Positions 1 through 5,048 of a stretch of 5,048 bases of DNA are shown one piece after another. Both the position numbers and the translations under genes were made by a program. This DNA is from CAYZDV01 sp964477275. GTDB taxonomy: Bacteria > Acidobacteriota > Aminicenantia > Aminicenantales > Aminicenantaceae. The DNA lies in the NCBI GenBank assembly GCA_964477275.1, contig CAYZDV010000138.1:1-5048 (forward strand), in the 5' to 3' direction. Every line of letters starts with the position of its first letter. Position 1 is the stretch's first letter. A model generated the notes under the pieces. That model made no database searches, was not told the DNA's origin, and was given only the letters and a program-made list of their open reading frames with translations.

Positions 1-33
1 TCGGAATCCTTCTTTTCAGTCATTTTGGCATTC

Positions 34-42
34 GAGAGGAGA
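34..42 (+). promoter_or_regulatory. Ribosome binding site of the rubredoxin gene
   Basis: The purine-rich run GAGAGGAGA contains the Shine-Dalgarno core AGGAG at 37-41. It lies 7 bases before the ATG at 49 and 4 bases before the ATG at 46. This favours a start at 49 (or 46) over the in-frame TTG at 25, which would place the binding site inside the coding region. It is one of only two clear Shine-Dalgarno sequences in the window. Confidence 0.75.
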
Positions 43-48
43 GTGATG

Positions 49-210
49 ATGGACAGATGGGAATGCACCGCCTGCGGATACATCTACGACCCGGAGTCAG
101 GCGACCCTGACCACGGGATAAGCCCGGGAACGCCGTTCGAGGACCTTCCCGGCGACTGGGTCTGTCCTCAATGCGGGGTGGGAAAAGAATTTTTCCAGAA
201 GATAGCGTGA
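49..210 (+). CDS. Rubredoxin (free-standing, 53 aa)
   Basis: This small cytoplasmic electron carrier binds one iron through four cysteine thiolates. Two knuckles are visible: C6-T-A-C9-G-Y and C39-P-Q-C42-G. Between them is the family core with Y11, Y13, D14-P15, G18-D19-P20, P26-G27-T28 and F30-D32-L33-P34, then W37 just before the second knuckle. The length is standard for a classical rubredoxin, and nothing is missing. The start at 49 is chosen from the spacing to the AGGAG at 37-41; the ATG at 46 would add one methionine. The reading frame stays open upstream to the window edge, so a longer fused form cannot be fully excluded, but the Shine-Dalgarno position argues against it. The next gene, 32 bases downstream, encodes a rubredoxin reductase-type flavoprotein, so this protein is probably its electron acceptor. 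In anaerobes such rubredoxins pass electrons to superoxide reductase, rubrerythrin or flavodiiron proteins; the partner here is not visible. Family assignment is secure; the downstream role is inferred. Confidence 0.96.
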   Translation: MDRWECTACGYIYDPESGDPDHGISPGTPFEDLPGDWVCPQCGVGKEFFQKIA

Positions 211-242
211 CCATTCGATAATCCGGGATTCCGGTCTTTCCG

Positions 243-1445
243 ATGAGAGTGATCATTGTTGGCAACGGCTTAGCGGGCACCATTGCTGCCAAAACGCTCC
301 GCGAGCAGAGCAAAAGCGTTGAGGTCGATGTCTTTGCCGAGGAAAAATATCGCTATTACCCCCGTCCCAACCTGATCGAATTCTTAGCCGGCAGCCTCCC
401 TTACCAGAAGCTGTTCGCCTTTCCCGAGAGATGGTATGAAGAGCAGAATATCCGCGTCCATCTGGCCCGGCCCGTCCAGAAAATTTTACCGGAGGCCAGG
501 GAGGTCGAGCTCCAGGGAGGAAAAAAAGAAGCCTATGACGCCCTCCTTCTGGCCGGCGGCTCCCGTTCCTTCCTCCCCCCTCTCCAGGGAGTGAACAGGC
601 GGGGCGTGTTCACGCTGCGGACTCTCGACGATGCCTTGAACCTCATTGAAGAGCTGAAAAACCGGCGCAGGGTGGTGGTCATCGGCGGCGGTCTGCTGGG
701 GCTTGAAACAGCCAGGGCGTTGAAGAAAAGAGGGGCGGAAGTGGAAGTGGTGGAGTTCTTCGACCGGCTGCTGCCCCGCCAGCTGGACGTTCAGGCCGCC
801 TCCCTTCTCAAGAATCGGATCGAAAAGATCGGCATCAGAGTCCATCTCGGCCTGACGACCCAGGAAATCCTCGGTGAGGATGGAGTCGCTGGCCTCAGGT
901 TGAAAGACGGCCGGGAACTCAAAGCGGAAATGGCGGTGGTGGCAGCGGGCGTCAGGCCAGAGTTGAAACTCGCCCGTCAGGCCGGGCTTGCAACCGACCG
1001 GGGTCTTGTCGTCGACGATTTCCTCCAGACAAGCATCCCGGGGATCTTCGCTGCGGGCGATATCGTCGAGCACAGGGGAAGCGTCTACGGGATCATCCCT
1101 GCTTCCTTCAACCAGGCCCGGATTGCGGCTTCGAACATCCTCGATGAGAAAAAAAGCTACGAAGGGACCATCCCCTGGAATACCTTGAAGGTGGTGGGCA
1201 TTGACCTGACCTCGGTCGGGCTGGTCAACCCCGAAGGGGAAGGCTACGAGGAGTTCCGGAAGGAAAAAAGCGAAGAGGGAATCTACAAGAAAGTCGTCAT
1301 CCAGGCCGGTCTGGTCGTGGGCGCGATCTGGATGGGGACGAAAAAGGGAATCTCTGAAATCGAACGCCTCATCACACAGAAGATCAACGTGGAGAAGTGG
1401 AAACGCTCCCTCCTCGAAGATGATTTTGACTTTTCGGTCTTTTGA
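243..1445 (+). CDS. FAD/NAD(P)-dependent oxidoreductase, NADH:rubredoxin reductase type
   Basis: This cytoplasmic flavoprotein is expected to move electrons from NAD(P)H through FAD to rubredoxin. The N-terminal FAD Rossmann motif is G7-N-G9-L-A-G12, directly after the first beta strand, which supports the ATG at 243. Residues 39-43 (Y-P-R-P-N) match the YxRP segment of the NirB/rubredoxin reductase branch. The second Rossmann fold has G148-G-G-L-L-G153. An acidic residue, E171, ends its second strand, which usually goes with NADH over NADPH. The second FAD motif is around 266-274 (P-G-I-F-A-A-G-D). A C-terminal domain at about 305-400 resembles the rubredoxin-reductase C-terminal domain. The 400-residue length is close to clostridial NADH:rubredoxin oxidoreductases. 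No CxxC redox pair of the thioredoxin reductase kind is seen, and no rubredoxin domain is fused. No clear Shine-Dalgarno precedes the start, so translation may depend on coupling to the upstream rubredoxin. Alternatives are a reductase for another carrier, such as ferredoxin, or a NirB-like orphan. The adjacent rubredoxin makes the stated role most likely. Confidence 0.88.
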   Translation: MRVIIVGNGLAGTIAAKTLREQSKSVEVDVFAEEKYRYYPRPNLIEFLAGSLPYQKLFAFPERWYEEQNIRVHLARPVQKILPEAREVELQGGKKEAYDALLLAGGSRSFLPPLQGVNRRGVFTLRTLDDALNLIEELKNRRRVVVIGGGLLGLETARALKKRGAEVEVVEFFDRLLPRQLDVQAASLLKNRIEKIGIRVHLGLTTQEILGEDGVAGLRLKDGRELKAEMAVVAAGVRPELKLARQAGLATDRGLVVDDFLQTSIPGIFAAGDIVEHRGSVYGIIPASFNQARIAASNILDEKKSYEGTIPWNTLKVVGIDLTSVGLVNPEGEGYEEFRKEKSEEGIYKKVVIQAGLVVGAIWMGTKKGISEIERLITQKINVEKWKRSLLEDDFDFSVF

Positions 1446-1448
1446 ATC

Positions 1449-2450
1449 ATGAACAAAAAAACAGTGTTCTTTATGCTGCTCTTCGCCTCTTGCCTGACCG
1501 CTCTCCAGGCAAGGATCAATGGTTATCTTTCCTTTGCCTATCTCAAAGGGCAAGAGCAAACAGATGTTTCCCGGGGCAGCTTTGAAAGCGGCCAGGCTGG
1601 TCTTGTGTTCAGCGGGGAGCTGGCCGCCGGCTTCGAGTATCTGGCCGAGTTCAACCTCAGCCCGGAGGCCGGCTTCGAGTTCGACCAGGCGCTGGCCGTC
1701 TTCAAGCCTTCGGAATCCTTCAGCCTGAAAGCGGGCCTTTATCGTGTTCCCTTCGGGCGGTACAATTCCGCAAACCGTCCCCACCAGACACTCCTGGTCA
1801 AAAGCCCCCTGAATATCGAAACGACGTTTCCCCTGCGCTGGAGAGATGTCGGAGTTCTTGTCGAGGGGAGGACGCGGAGCTTTTTCTACTCCGTTTTTCT
1901 CGGGAACGGTCTCGCCGAGGAAGAAAGCCTGAGTCAGGGCCAGCAGTTCAAAGATAGAAACAGGGACAAAGGAAAGGGTGGAAGGTTTGGCCTTGTCCTC
2001 GGTCAGGCCTTTGAAGTCGCCTACTCCCATTTCAGGGGCAAATATGACGAGGGGAATGCGCGCCTTCTTGTCCTCCAGGCCGTGGATCTCGCCTGGGCCT
2101 TGGAAGGGATCACGATCTTCTCAGAATACACGAGGGCCCGTCTGGACCTCCCCGATGGCCAGGGGCATGCGGAGGGATTTTACGTGATGGCCTCCTTCGA
2201 GATGGACAGGCTCCGGCCTGTGGCAAGCTTCCAGAGGATAAAATATGAGGATGGCTTTCACGGTCCAGGGTTCTTGAGCCCGGATGCGGCCGGAGAGGGA
2301 ATTTCCGAGAACCTGAAACGCTGGACGGTCGGTTTTGTCTATTCCCTTGCGGAGAATCTTCTCCTGAAATTTGAATATGATTTCAACCGTGAGAAGGACA
2401 TTGAAATCAAGAACAACTCCTTTTCCATCCAGGCTGCGCTGAGTTTTTAA
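1449..2450 (+). CDS. Outer-membrane beta-barrel protein, phosphate-selective porin (OprO/OprP)-like
   Basis: A probable secreted outer-membrane barrel of 333 residues. The N-terminus (residues 1-21) has two lysines, a hydrophobic core and an L-Q-A end, giving a signal peptidase I site after A21. C15, preceded by F-A-S, is only a weak lipobox. The rest is made of alternating polar and hydrophobic stretches joined by short turns, for example 22-32, 44-57, 58-70, 88-101, 131-152, 179-196, 205-230, 241-265 and 290-313. The protein ends in A-L-S-F, a terminal aromatic typical of BAM-recognised barrels. A segment at 94-103 (K-A-G-L-Y-R-V-P-F-G) and the later F-L-G-N-G (150-154) resemble conserved parts of the porin O/P family. 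It is somewhat short for that family and shows no N-terminal coiled coil or SLH domain. The start is 3 bases after the preceding stop with no Shine-Dalgarno, suggesting translational coupling. Substrate is unknown; phosphate specificity should not be assumed. An uncharacterised barrel of another family is the main alternative. Confidence 0.75.
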   Translation: MNKKTVFFMLLFASCLTALQARINGYLSFAYLKGQEQTDVSRGSFESGQAGLVFSGELAAGFEYLAEFNLSPEAGFEFDQALAVFKPSESFSLKAGLYRVPFGRYNSANRPHQTLLVKSPLNIETTFPLRWRDVGVLVEGRTRSFFYSVFLGNGLAEEESLSQGQQFKDRNRDKGKGGRFGLVLGQAFEVAYSHFRGKYDEGNARLLVLQAVDLAWALEGITIFSEYTRARLDLPDGQGHAEGFYVMASFEMDRLRPVASFQRIKYEDGFHGPGFLSPDAAGEGISENLKRWTVGFVYSLAENLLLKFEYDFNREKDIEIKNNSFSIQAALSF

Positions 2451-2452
2451 CA

Positions 2453-2481
2453 TTGTCTCGAAATGTGACTTCTGTTACAAT
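2453..2481 (+). promoter_or_regulatory. Candidate sigma70-type promoter for purA-alr
   Basis: A -35-like hexamer TTGTCT (2453-2458, 4 of 6 to consensus) is followed after 17 bases by TACAAT (2476-2481, 5 of 6). A TGT immediately before the -10 supplies the extended -10 element. Transcription would start near 2487-2489, leaving a leader of about 50 bases before purA. A second -10-like hexamer, TATCAT at 2505-2510 (5 of 6), has only a poor -35 partner (TTCGCT, 2481-2486, 18-base spacer) and could be an alternative. The location in the only sizeable intergenic gap supports a promoter here. This is a pattern match by eye against the E. coli consensus. Confidence 0.5.
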
Positions 2482-2482
2482 T
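2461..2482 (+). promoter_or_regulatory. Imperfect palindrome resembling a CRP/FNR-family operator
   Basis: The left half AAATGTGA (2461-2468) and right half TTACAATT (2475-2482) flank a 6-base centre. The core TGTGA-N6-TTACA matches the E. coli CRP consensus TGTGA-N6-TCACA at 9 of 10 positions. The palindrome covers the spacer and -10 of the promoter candidate at 2453-2481, which would suit repression. Relative to the alternative -10 at 2505-2510, its centre (about 2471.5) falls near -45, close to but not at the usual -41.5 activator position. No regulator gene is in the window, and one short site could arise by chance. Confidence 0.35.
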
Positions 2483-2529
2483 CGCTTTCGGCACGTTTTC
2501 CGTTTATCATACCAGGCATCAGGTTCTTG

Positions 2530-2535
2530 AAGGAG
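2530..2535 (+). promoter_or_regulatory. Ribosome binding site of purA
   Basis: AAGGAG ends 4 bases before the ATG at 2540, separated by four T residues. It is the strongest Shine-Dalgarno sequence in the window and agrees with the start predicted from the conserved PurA N-terminus. Confidence 0.8.
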
Positions 2536-2539
2536 TTTT

Positions 2540-3871
2540 ATGGCCAATTTGCTCGTCGTTGGCACCCAGTGGGGAGACGAAGGCAAGGGCAAGATCATCG
2601 ACCTCCTCACGCCCGGCTTCGACATCGTCGCCCGCTACCAGGGCGGTCATAATGCCGGGCACACCGTGTCTGTCAGAGGGAAAAAAATCATCCTCCATCT
2701 CGTGCCCTCGGGAATTCTTCATGCCGGAACGCTCTGTGTCATCGGCAACGGCGTTGTCCTCGACCCGAAAGCCTTCCTGGATGAAATCGGGGAGCTGAAG
2801 AACTTTGGCGTGGAGGTCGACGATAACCTGGTTGTCTCCAAGAACGCTCATCTCATCCTTCCCTACCACTCCCTCGTCGAAAAAATCAGCGAGGAGAAGC
2901 GGGGCGAGAAGAAGATCGGCACCACCTGCCGGGGAATCGGTCCCTGTTACGAAGACAAAGCGTCCCGGCGGGGAATCCGGGTTGGCGACCTTCTCGACCT
3001 TTCCCTGCTCAAGGACAGGATAGAGGAAAACGTCAGAGAGAAGAACATCTATTTCGCCCATCATCGGCATCCCCTTGTGGACGCCGGGAAAATCTACCGG
3101 GAATATGTTTCCTACGCCTCCCGGCTGAAGAAATACATCAGGGACGTTTCCCTTCTTCTGGAGGAGAGAATCAAGGAGGGTAAATCCGTTCTTTTCGAGG
3201 GAGCTCAGGGCACCCTGCTGGATATCGACCACGGCACGTTTCCTTATGTCACATCCTCCAGCTCCACAGCCGGAGGAGTCTGCACCGGGCTGGGCATCGG
3301 GCCGCAGCGGGTCGATGCCGTCCTGGGTGTGACAAAAGCCTACACCACCCGTGTCGGCGGAGGGCCTTTTCCCACAGAGTTATTCGATGAGACCGGAAGA
3401 TACCTTCTCCAGAGGGGGAACGAGTTCGGGGCGACCACCGGCCGGCCCCGGCGCTGCGGCTGGTTTGATGCCGTTGCGGTCTCCTATTCCTGCCGGCTGA
3501 ACGGCATTCAGCGGATTGCGTTGACAAAACCCGATGTTCTCGATGAGCTGGAGGAGATTCAGGTCTGCGTGGGATATCAATACGCGGGGGAGCTCCTCCC
3601 CGGCTTTCCCACCGAAAGCTGGATTCTGGACAAGGTCACTCCTCAGTACAAGAAGGTCCGCGGCTGGAAGAGGCAGATCCGGAAAGTCAGGGATTTTTCC
3701 TCCCTTCCGGCTGGCCTTACCGATTACCTCAAGCTCATCGAAGATTGCATCCAGGCCGAGGTCGCCCTCATTTCCACCGGAATGGAAAGAGAGGAGACAA
3801 TCCTGGTCGAAGACAGGCTGAGCGGAGTCGTTGACCTGGAAAAAATCAGGCGCGAGCTCTCCTCCTTTTAG
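2540..3871 (+). CDS. purA: Adenylosuccinate synthetase
   Basis: This cytoplasmic enzyme joins IMP and L-aspartate using GTP to give adenylosuccinate, the first committed step from IMP to AMP; PurB then releases AMP. The P-loop-like G12-D13-E14-G15-K16-G17-K18 carries the catalytic base D13, and G35-G-H-N-A-G-H41-T carries the catalytic acid H41, both at E. coli numbering. Other signatures in order are T128-T-C-R-G-I-G-P (128-135), the IMP-binding E220-G-A-Q-G-T-L-L-D (220-228), T270-R-V-G-G-G-P-F-P-T-E (270-280), the aspartate loop T299-T-G-R-P-R-R (299-305) and the guanine-recognition T329-K-P-D (329-332). At 443 residues it is slightly longer than the E. coli enzyme (432). The usual SSNTTAGG stretch reads S-S-S-S-T-A-G-G (239-246), and the C-terminal GPxR motif reads G-M-E-R (414-417). 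These are mild variants that do not touch the catalytic pair. The gene is followed after 19 bases by alr and is probably co-transcribed with it. Confidence 0.98.
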   Translation: MANLLVVGTQWGDEGKGKIIDLLTPGFDIVARYQGGHNAGHTVSVRGKKIILHLVPSGILHAGTLCVIGNGVVLDPKAFLDEIGELKNFGVEVDDNLVVSKNAHLILPYHSLVEKISEEKRGEKKIGTTCRGIGPCYEDKASRRGIRVGDLLDLSLLKDRIEENVREKNIYFAHHRHPLVDAGKIYREYVSYASRLKKYIRDVSLLLEERIKEGKSVLFEGAQGTLLDIDHGTFPYVTSSSSTAGGVCTGLGIGPQRVDAVLGVTKAYTTRVGGGPFPTELFDETGRYLLQRGNEFGATTGRPRRCGWFDAVAVSYSCRLNGIQRIALTKPDVLDELEEIQVCVGYQYAGELLPGFPTESWILDKVTPQYKKVRGWKRQIRKVRDFSSLPAGLTDYLKLIEDCIQAEVALISTGMEREETILVEDRLSGVVDLEKIRRELSSF

Positions 3872-3890
3872 GCCCGTGTTCACTCCTGTG

Positions 3891-5033
3891 ATGAAGAGGC
3901 TTTTGCAGTGGGTCGAGGTCGACAGCTCAGCCCTTATTCACAACATCCGGCAATTCCGCGCTCTGATCGGAGAAAAACGAAAACTCCTGGCCGTGGTCAA
4001 GGCCAATGCTTACGGGCACGGCATTGTCGAGGTCTCGAGAATCGCCGCCGCTTCCGGTGCGGATTGGCTCGGTGTCCATTCTCCGCAGGAAGGAGCTCTT
4101 CTCCGTCAGCAGGGGCTGACCTGTCCGGTTCTGGTCCTGGGCTATACCCCGCTCGACGAATTGAGGGATGCGCTTGCCATCGACCTGCGGCTGACCGTTT
4201 ACAATTCCGAGACGCTCAGCCGTCTGGCTGAGGCCTGCCGCTCGCTGCGAAAAAAGGCTTTTGTCCATGTCAAGGTGGAGACAGGAACCTATCGTCAGGG
4301 CGTGAGCGAGAGAGATTTCCTTGCTTTTGTGCGCAGAGCGCAGGAGTTCCCGGAGCTTGTGGTCGAAGGAATCTCCTCCCACTTTGCCAACATCGAAGAC
4401 ACCACTGACCACAGCTATGCCCAGCTCCAGCTCGAAAATTTCCAGCGATTCCTGCGGCTTCTCGGGAAAAGCGGGCTGGCCATTCCCCTCAAGCACATGT
4501 CCTGCACGGCCGCCGCGATTCTTTTCCCCGAGACCTATTTCGACCTGGTTCGGGTGGGAATCGGACTCTACGGGCTCTGGCCCTCCAGGGAAACGCTTCT
4601 CTCCTGCCGGCTTCAGAATAGAAAACCCCTTCTCCTGAAACCTGTTCTTTCCTGGAAGACAAGAGTCGCTCAGCTCAAGAAAGCCCCGCCAGGGGCATTT
4701 ATTGGCTACGGCTGCACTTACAGGACAGGCCGCCAGACCCGGCTGGCTGTGCTTCCCGTCGGCTATTATGACGGCTACAGCCGCCGTCTGTCGAATTCTT
4801 CCTATGTCCTCATCAGAGGCCGGAGAGCGCCCCTCCGGGGCAGGGTGGCAATGGATTTCATCGCGGTCGACACAACGGATATTCCCGGGGTCGAGATTGA
4901 GGACGAGGCTGTCCTCATCGGCAGGGATGGAGAGGAGCGGGTCACCGCTGAAGACCTCGCTGTCCTGGAGGGCACGATCAACTATGAAATCGTGACCCGC
5001 ATCCACCCCGGCATCCCCAGAATTGTCGTGTGA
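3891..5033 (+). CDS. alr: Alanine racemase (PLP-dependent)
   Basis: This enzyme interconverts L- and D-alanine, supplying D-alanine for peptidoglycan in the cytoplasm. From the ATG at 3891 the protein has 380 residues, a normal length. The N-terminal TIM barrel carries the PLP lysine K37 in A-V-V-K-A-N-A-Y-G-H-G (34-44). K128 and R135 fall where Geobacillus stearothermophilus Alr has K129 and R136. Also seen are S163-H164-F-A, R221 in R-V-G-I-G-L-Y-G (the PLP pyridine contact) and the C-terminal-domain catalytic tyrosine Y273 in I-G-Y-G-C-T-Y. Further motifs are G291-Y-Y-D-G-Y, M321-D322 and T353-I-N-Y-E. Two motifs deviate: DTGMxRLG reads E-T-G-T-Y-R-Q-G (130-137), and HxANSAA reads H-M-S-C-T-A-A (202-208). 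The start is uncertain: GTG at 3888 or 3876 and TTG at 3831 are in frame, and none has a clear Shine-Dalgarno. ATG 3891 places the conserved W-V-E-V-D at residues 7-11, as usual in the family. Specificity for another amino acid cannot be excluded, but alanine is most likely. Confidence 0.95.
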   Translation: MKRLLQWVEVDSSALIHNIRQFRALIGEKRKLLAVVKANAYGHGIVEVSRIAAASGADWLGVHSPQEGALLRQQGLTCPVLVLGYTPLDELRDALAIDLRLTVYNSETLSRLAEACRSLRKKAFVHVKVETGTYRQGVSERDFLAFVRRAQEFPELVVEGISSHFANIEDTTDHSYAQLQLENFQRFLRLLGKSGLAIPLKHMSCTAAAILFPETYFDLVRVGIGLYGLWPSRETLLSCRLQNRKPLLLKPVLSWKTRVAQLKKAPPGAFIGYGCTYRTGRQTRLAVLPVGYYDGYSRRLSNSSYVLIRGRRAPLRGRVAMDFIAVDTTDIPGVEIEDEAVLIGRDGEERVTAEDLAVLEGTINYEIVTRIHPGIPRIVV

Positions 5034-5048
5034 AGAGAAAAGAGGGTC

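Noticed and set aside
1..46. Possible 3' end of an upstream gene in frame 2, ending with TGA at 44-46 and overlapping the ATG at 46
   Set aside because: Only 14 codons are visible and they cannot be recognised. A TGATG overlap would be typical of an operon, but the other two frames are also open at the edge, so no gene can be claimed.
25..48. N-terminal extension of rubredoxin from the TTG at 25
   Set aside because: The extension would include the Shine-Dalgarno sequence, and rubredoxins normally begin just before the W-x-C-x-x-C segment, as they do from 49.
221..235. Small hairpin CCGG-GATT-CCGG between rubredoxin and reductase
   Set aside because: Only a 4-base-pair stem with no T-run after it. 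Too weak for a terminator and likely by chance in GC-rich sequence.
1449..1511. Lipoprotein reading of the barrel signal peptide (F-A-S-C15)
   Set aside because: Phenylalanine at the -3 position is a poor lipobox, and the clear barrel architecture with a signal peptidase I site at A21 fits better.
1710..1721. 12-base sequence TCGGAATCCTTC repeated at 1-12 and 1710-1721
   Set aside because: Two short copies only, the second inside a coding region with no flanking similarity. Best explained by chance.
486..2030. Long antisense open frame (514 codons) opposite the reductase and the barrel gene
   Set aside because: It spans two well-supported + strand genes and the junction between them. Its translation is low in recognisable motifs and rich in residues expected from reading GC-biased codons backwards. 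I see no domain or ribosome binding site supporting it.
2451..2539. Rho-independent terminator between the barrel gene and purA
   Set aside because: No stable inverted repeat followed by a T-run. The only palindrome has a T/A-rich imperfect stem and reads better as an operator.
3927..5006. Antisense open frame of 359 codons opposite alr
   Set aside because: It mirrors the alr coding region with no recognisable motif. The + strand frame has full catalytic conservation, so this is a shadow.

Overview
The window holds five complete or near-complete protein genes, all on the + strand. They form two apparent transcription units separated by one 89-base intergenic gap. The organism looks like a diderm bacterium with an anaerobic or microaerophilic lifestyle, of moderately GC-rich composition by eye. 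The diderm reading rests on an outer-membrane beta-barrel protein with a signal peptide. The anaerobe reading rests on a free-standing rubredoxin next to a matching flavoprotein reductase, a pair typical of oxygen-sensitive bacteria. A Desulfobacterota-, Acidobacteriota- or Aminicenantes-like lineage would fit, but no marker here fixes the taxon.

Left block (49-2450): a 53-residue rubredoxin, a 400-residue FAD/NAD-dependent rubredoxin reductase-type oxidoreductase, and a 333-residue phosphate-selective-porin-like barrel. Gaps between them are 32 and 3 bases, so they look co-transcribed. The first two genes read as an electron shuttle: NADH to FAD to the rubredoxin iron. Rubredoxin would then feed a peroxide-, superoxide- or oxygen-reducing partner that is not in the window. 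The role of the porin in this block is unknown.

Intergenic gap (2451-2539): no convincing terminator. It holds a good sigma70-like promoter candidate with an extended -10, and an imperfect palindrome resembling a CRP/FNR-family operator that overlaps it. A second -10-like hexamer lies further downstream, followed by the Shine-Dalgarno sequence of purA.

Right block (2540-5033): purA (adenylosuccinate synthetase, AMP synthesis from IMP) followed after 19 bases by alr (alanine racemase, D-alanine for peptidoglycan). Both retain their catalytic residues. Alr differs from textbook enzymes at some conserved motif positions. These are housekeeping functions. I see no mobile element, CRISPR array, RNA gene or novel defence or biosynthetic system, and no gene is visibly broken.
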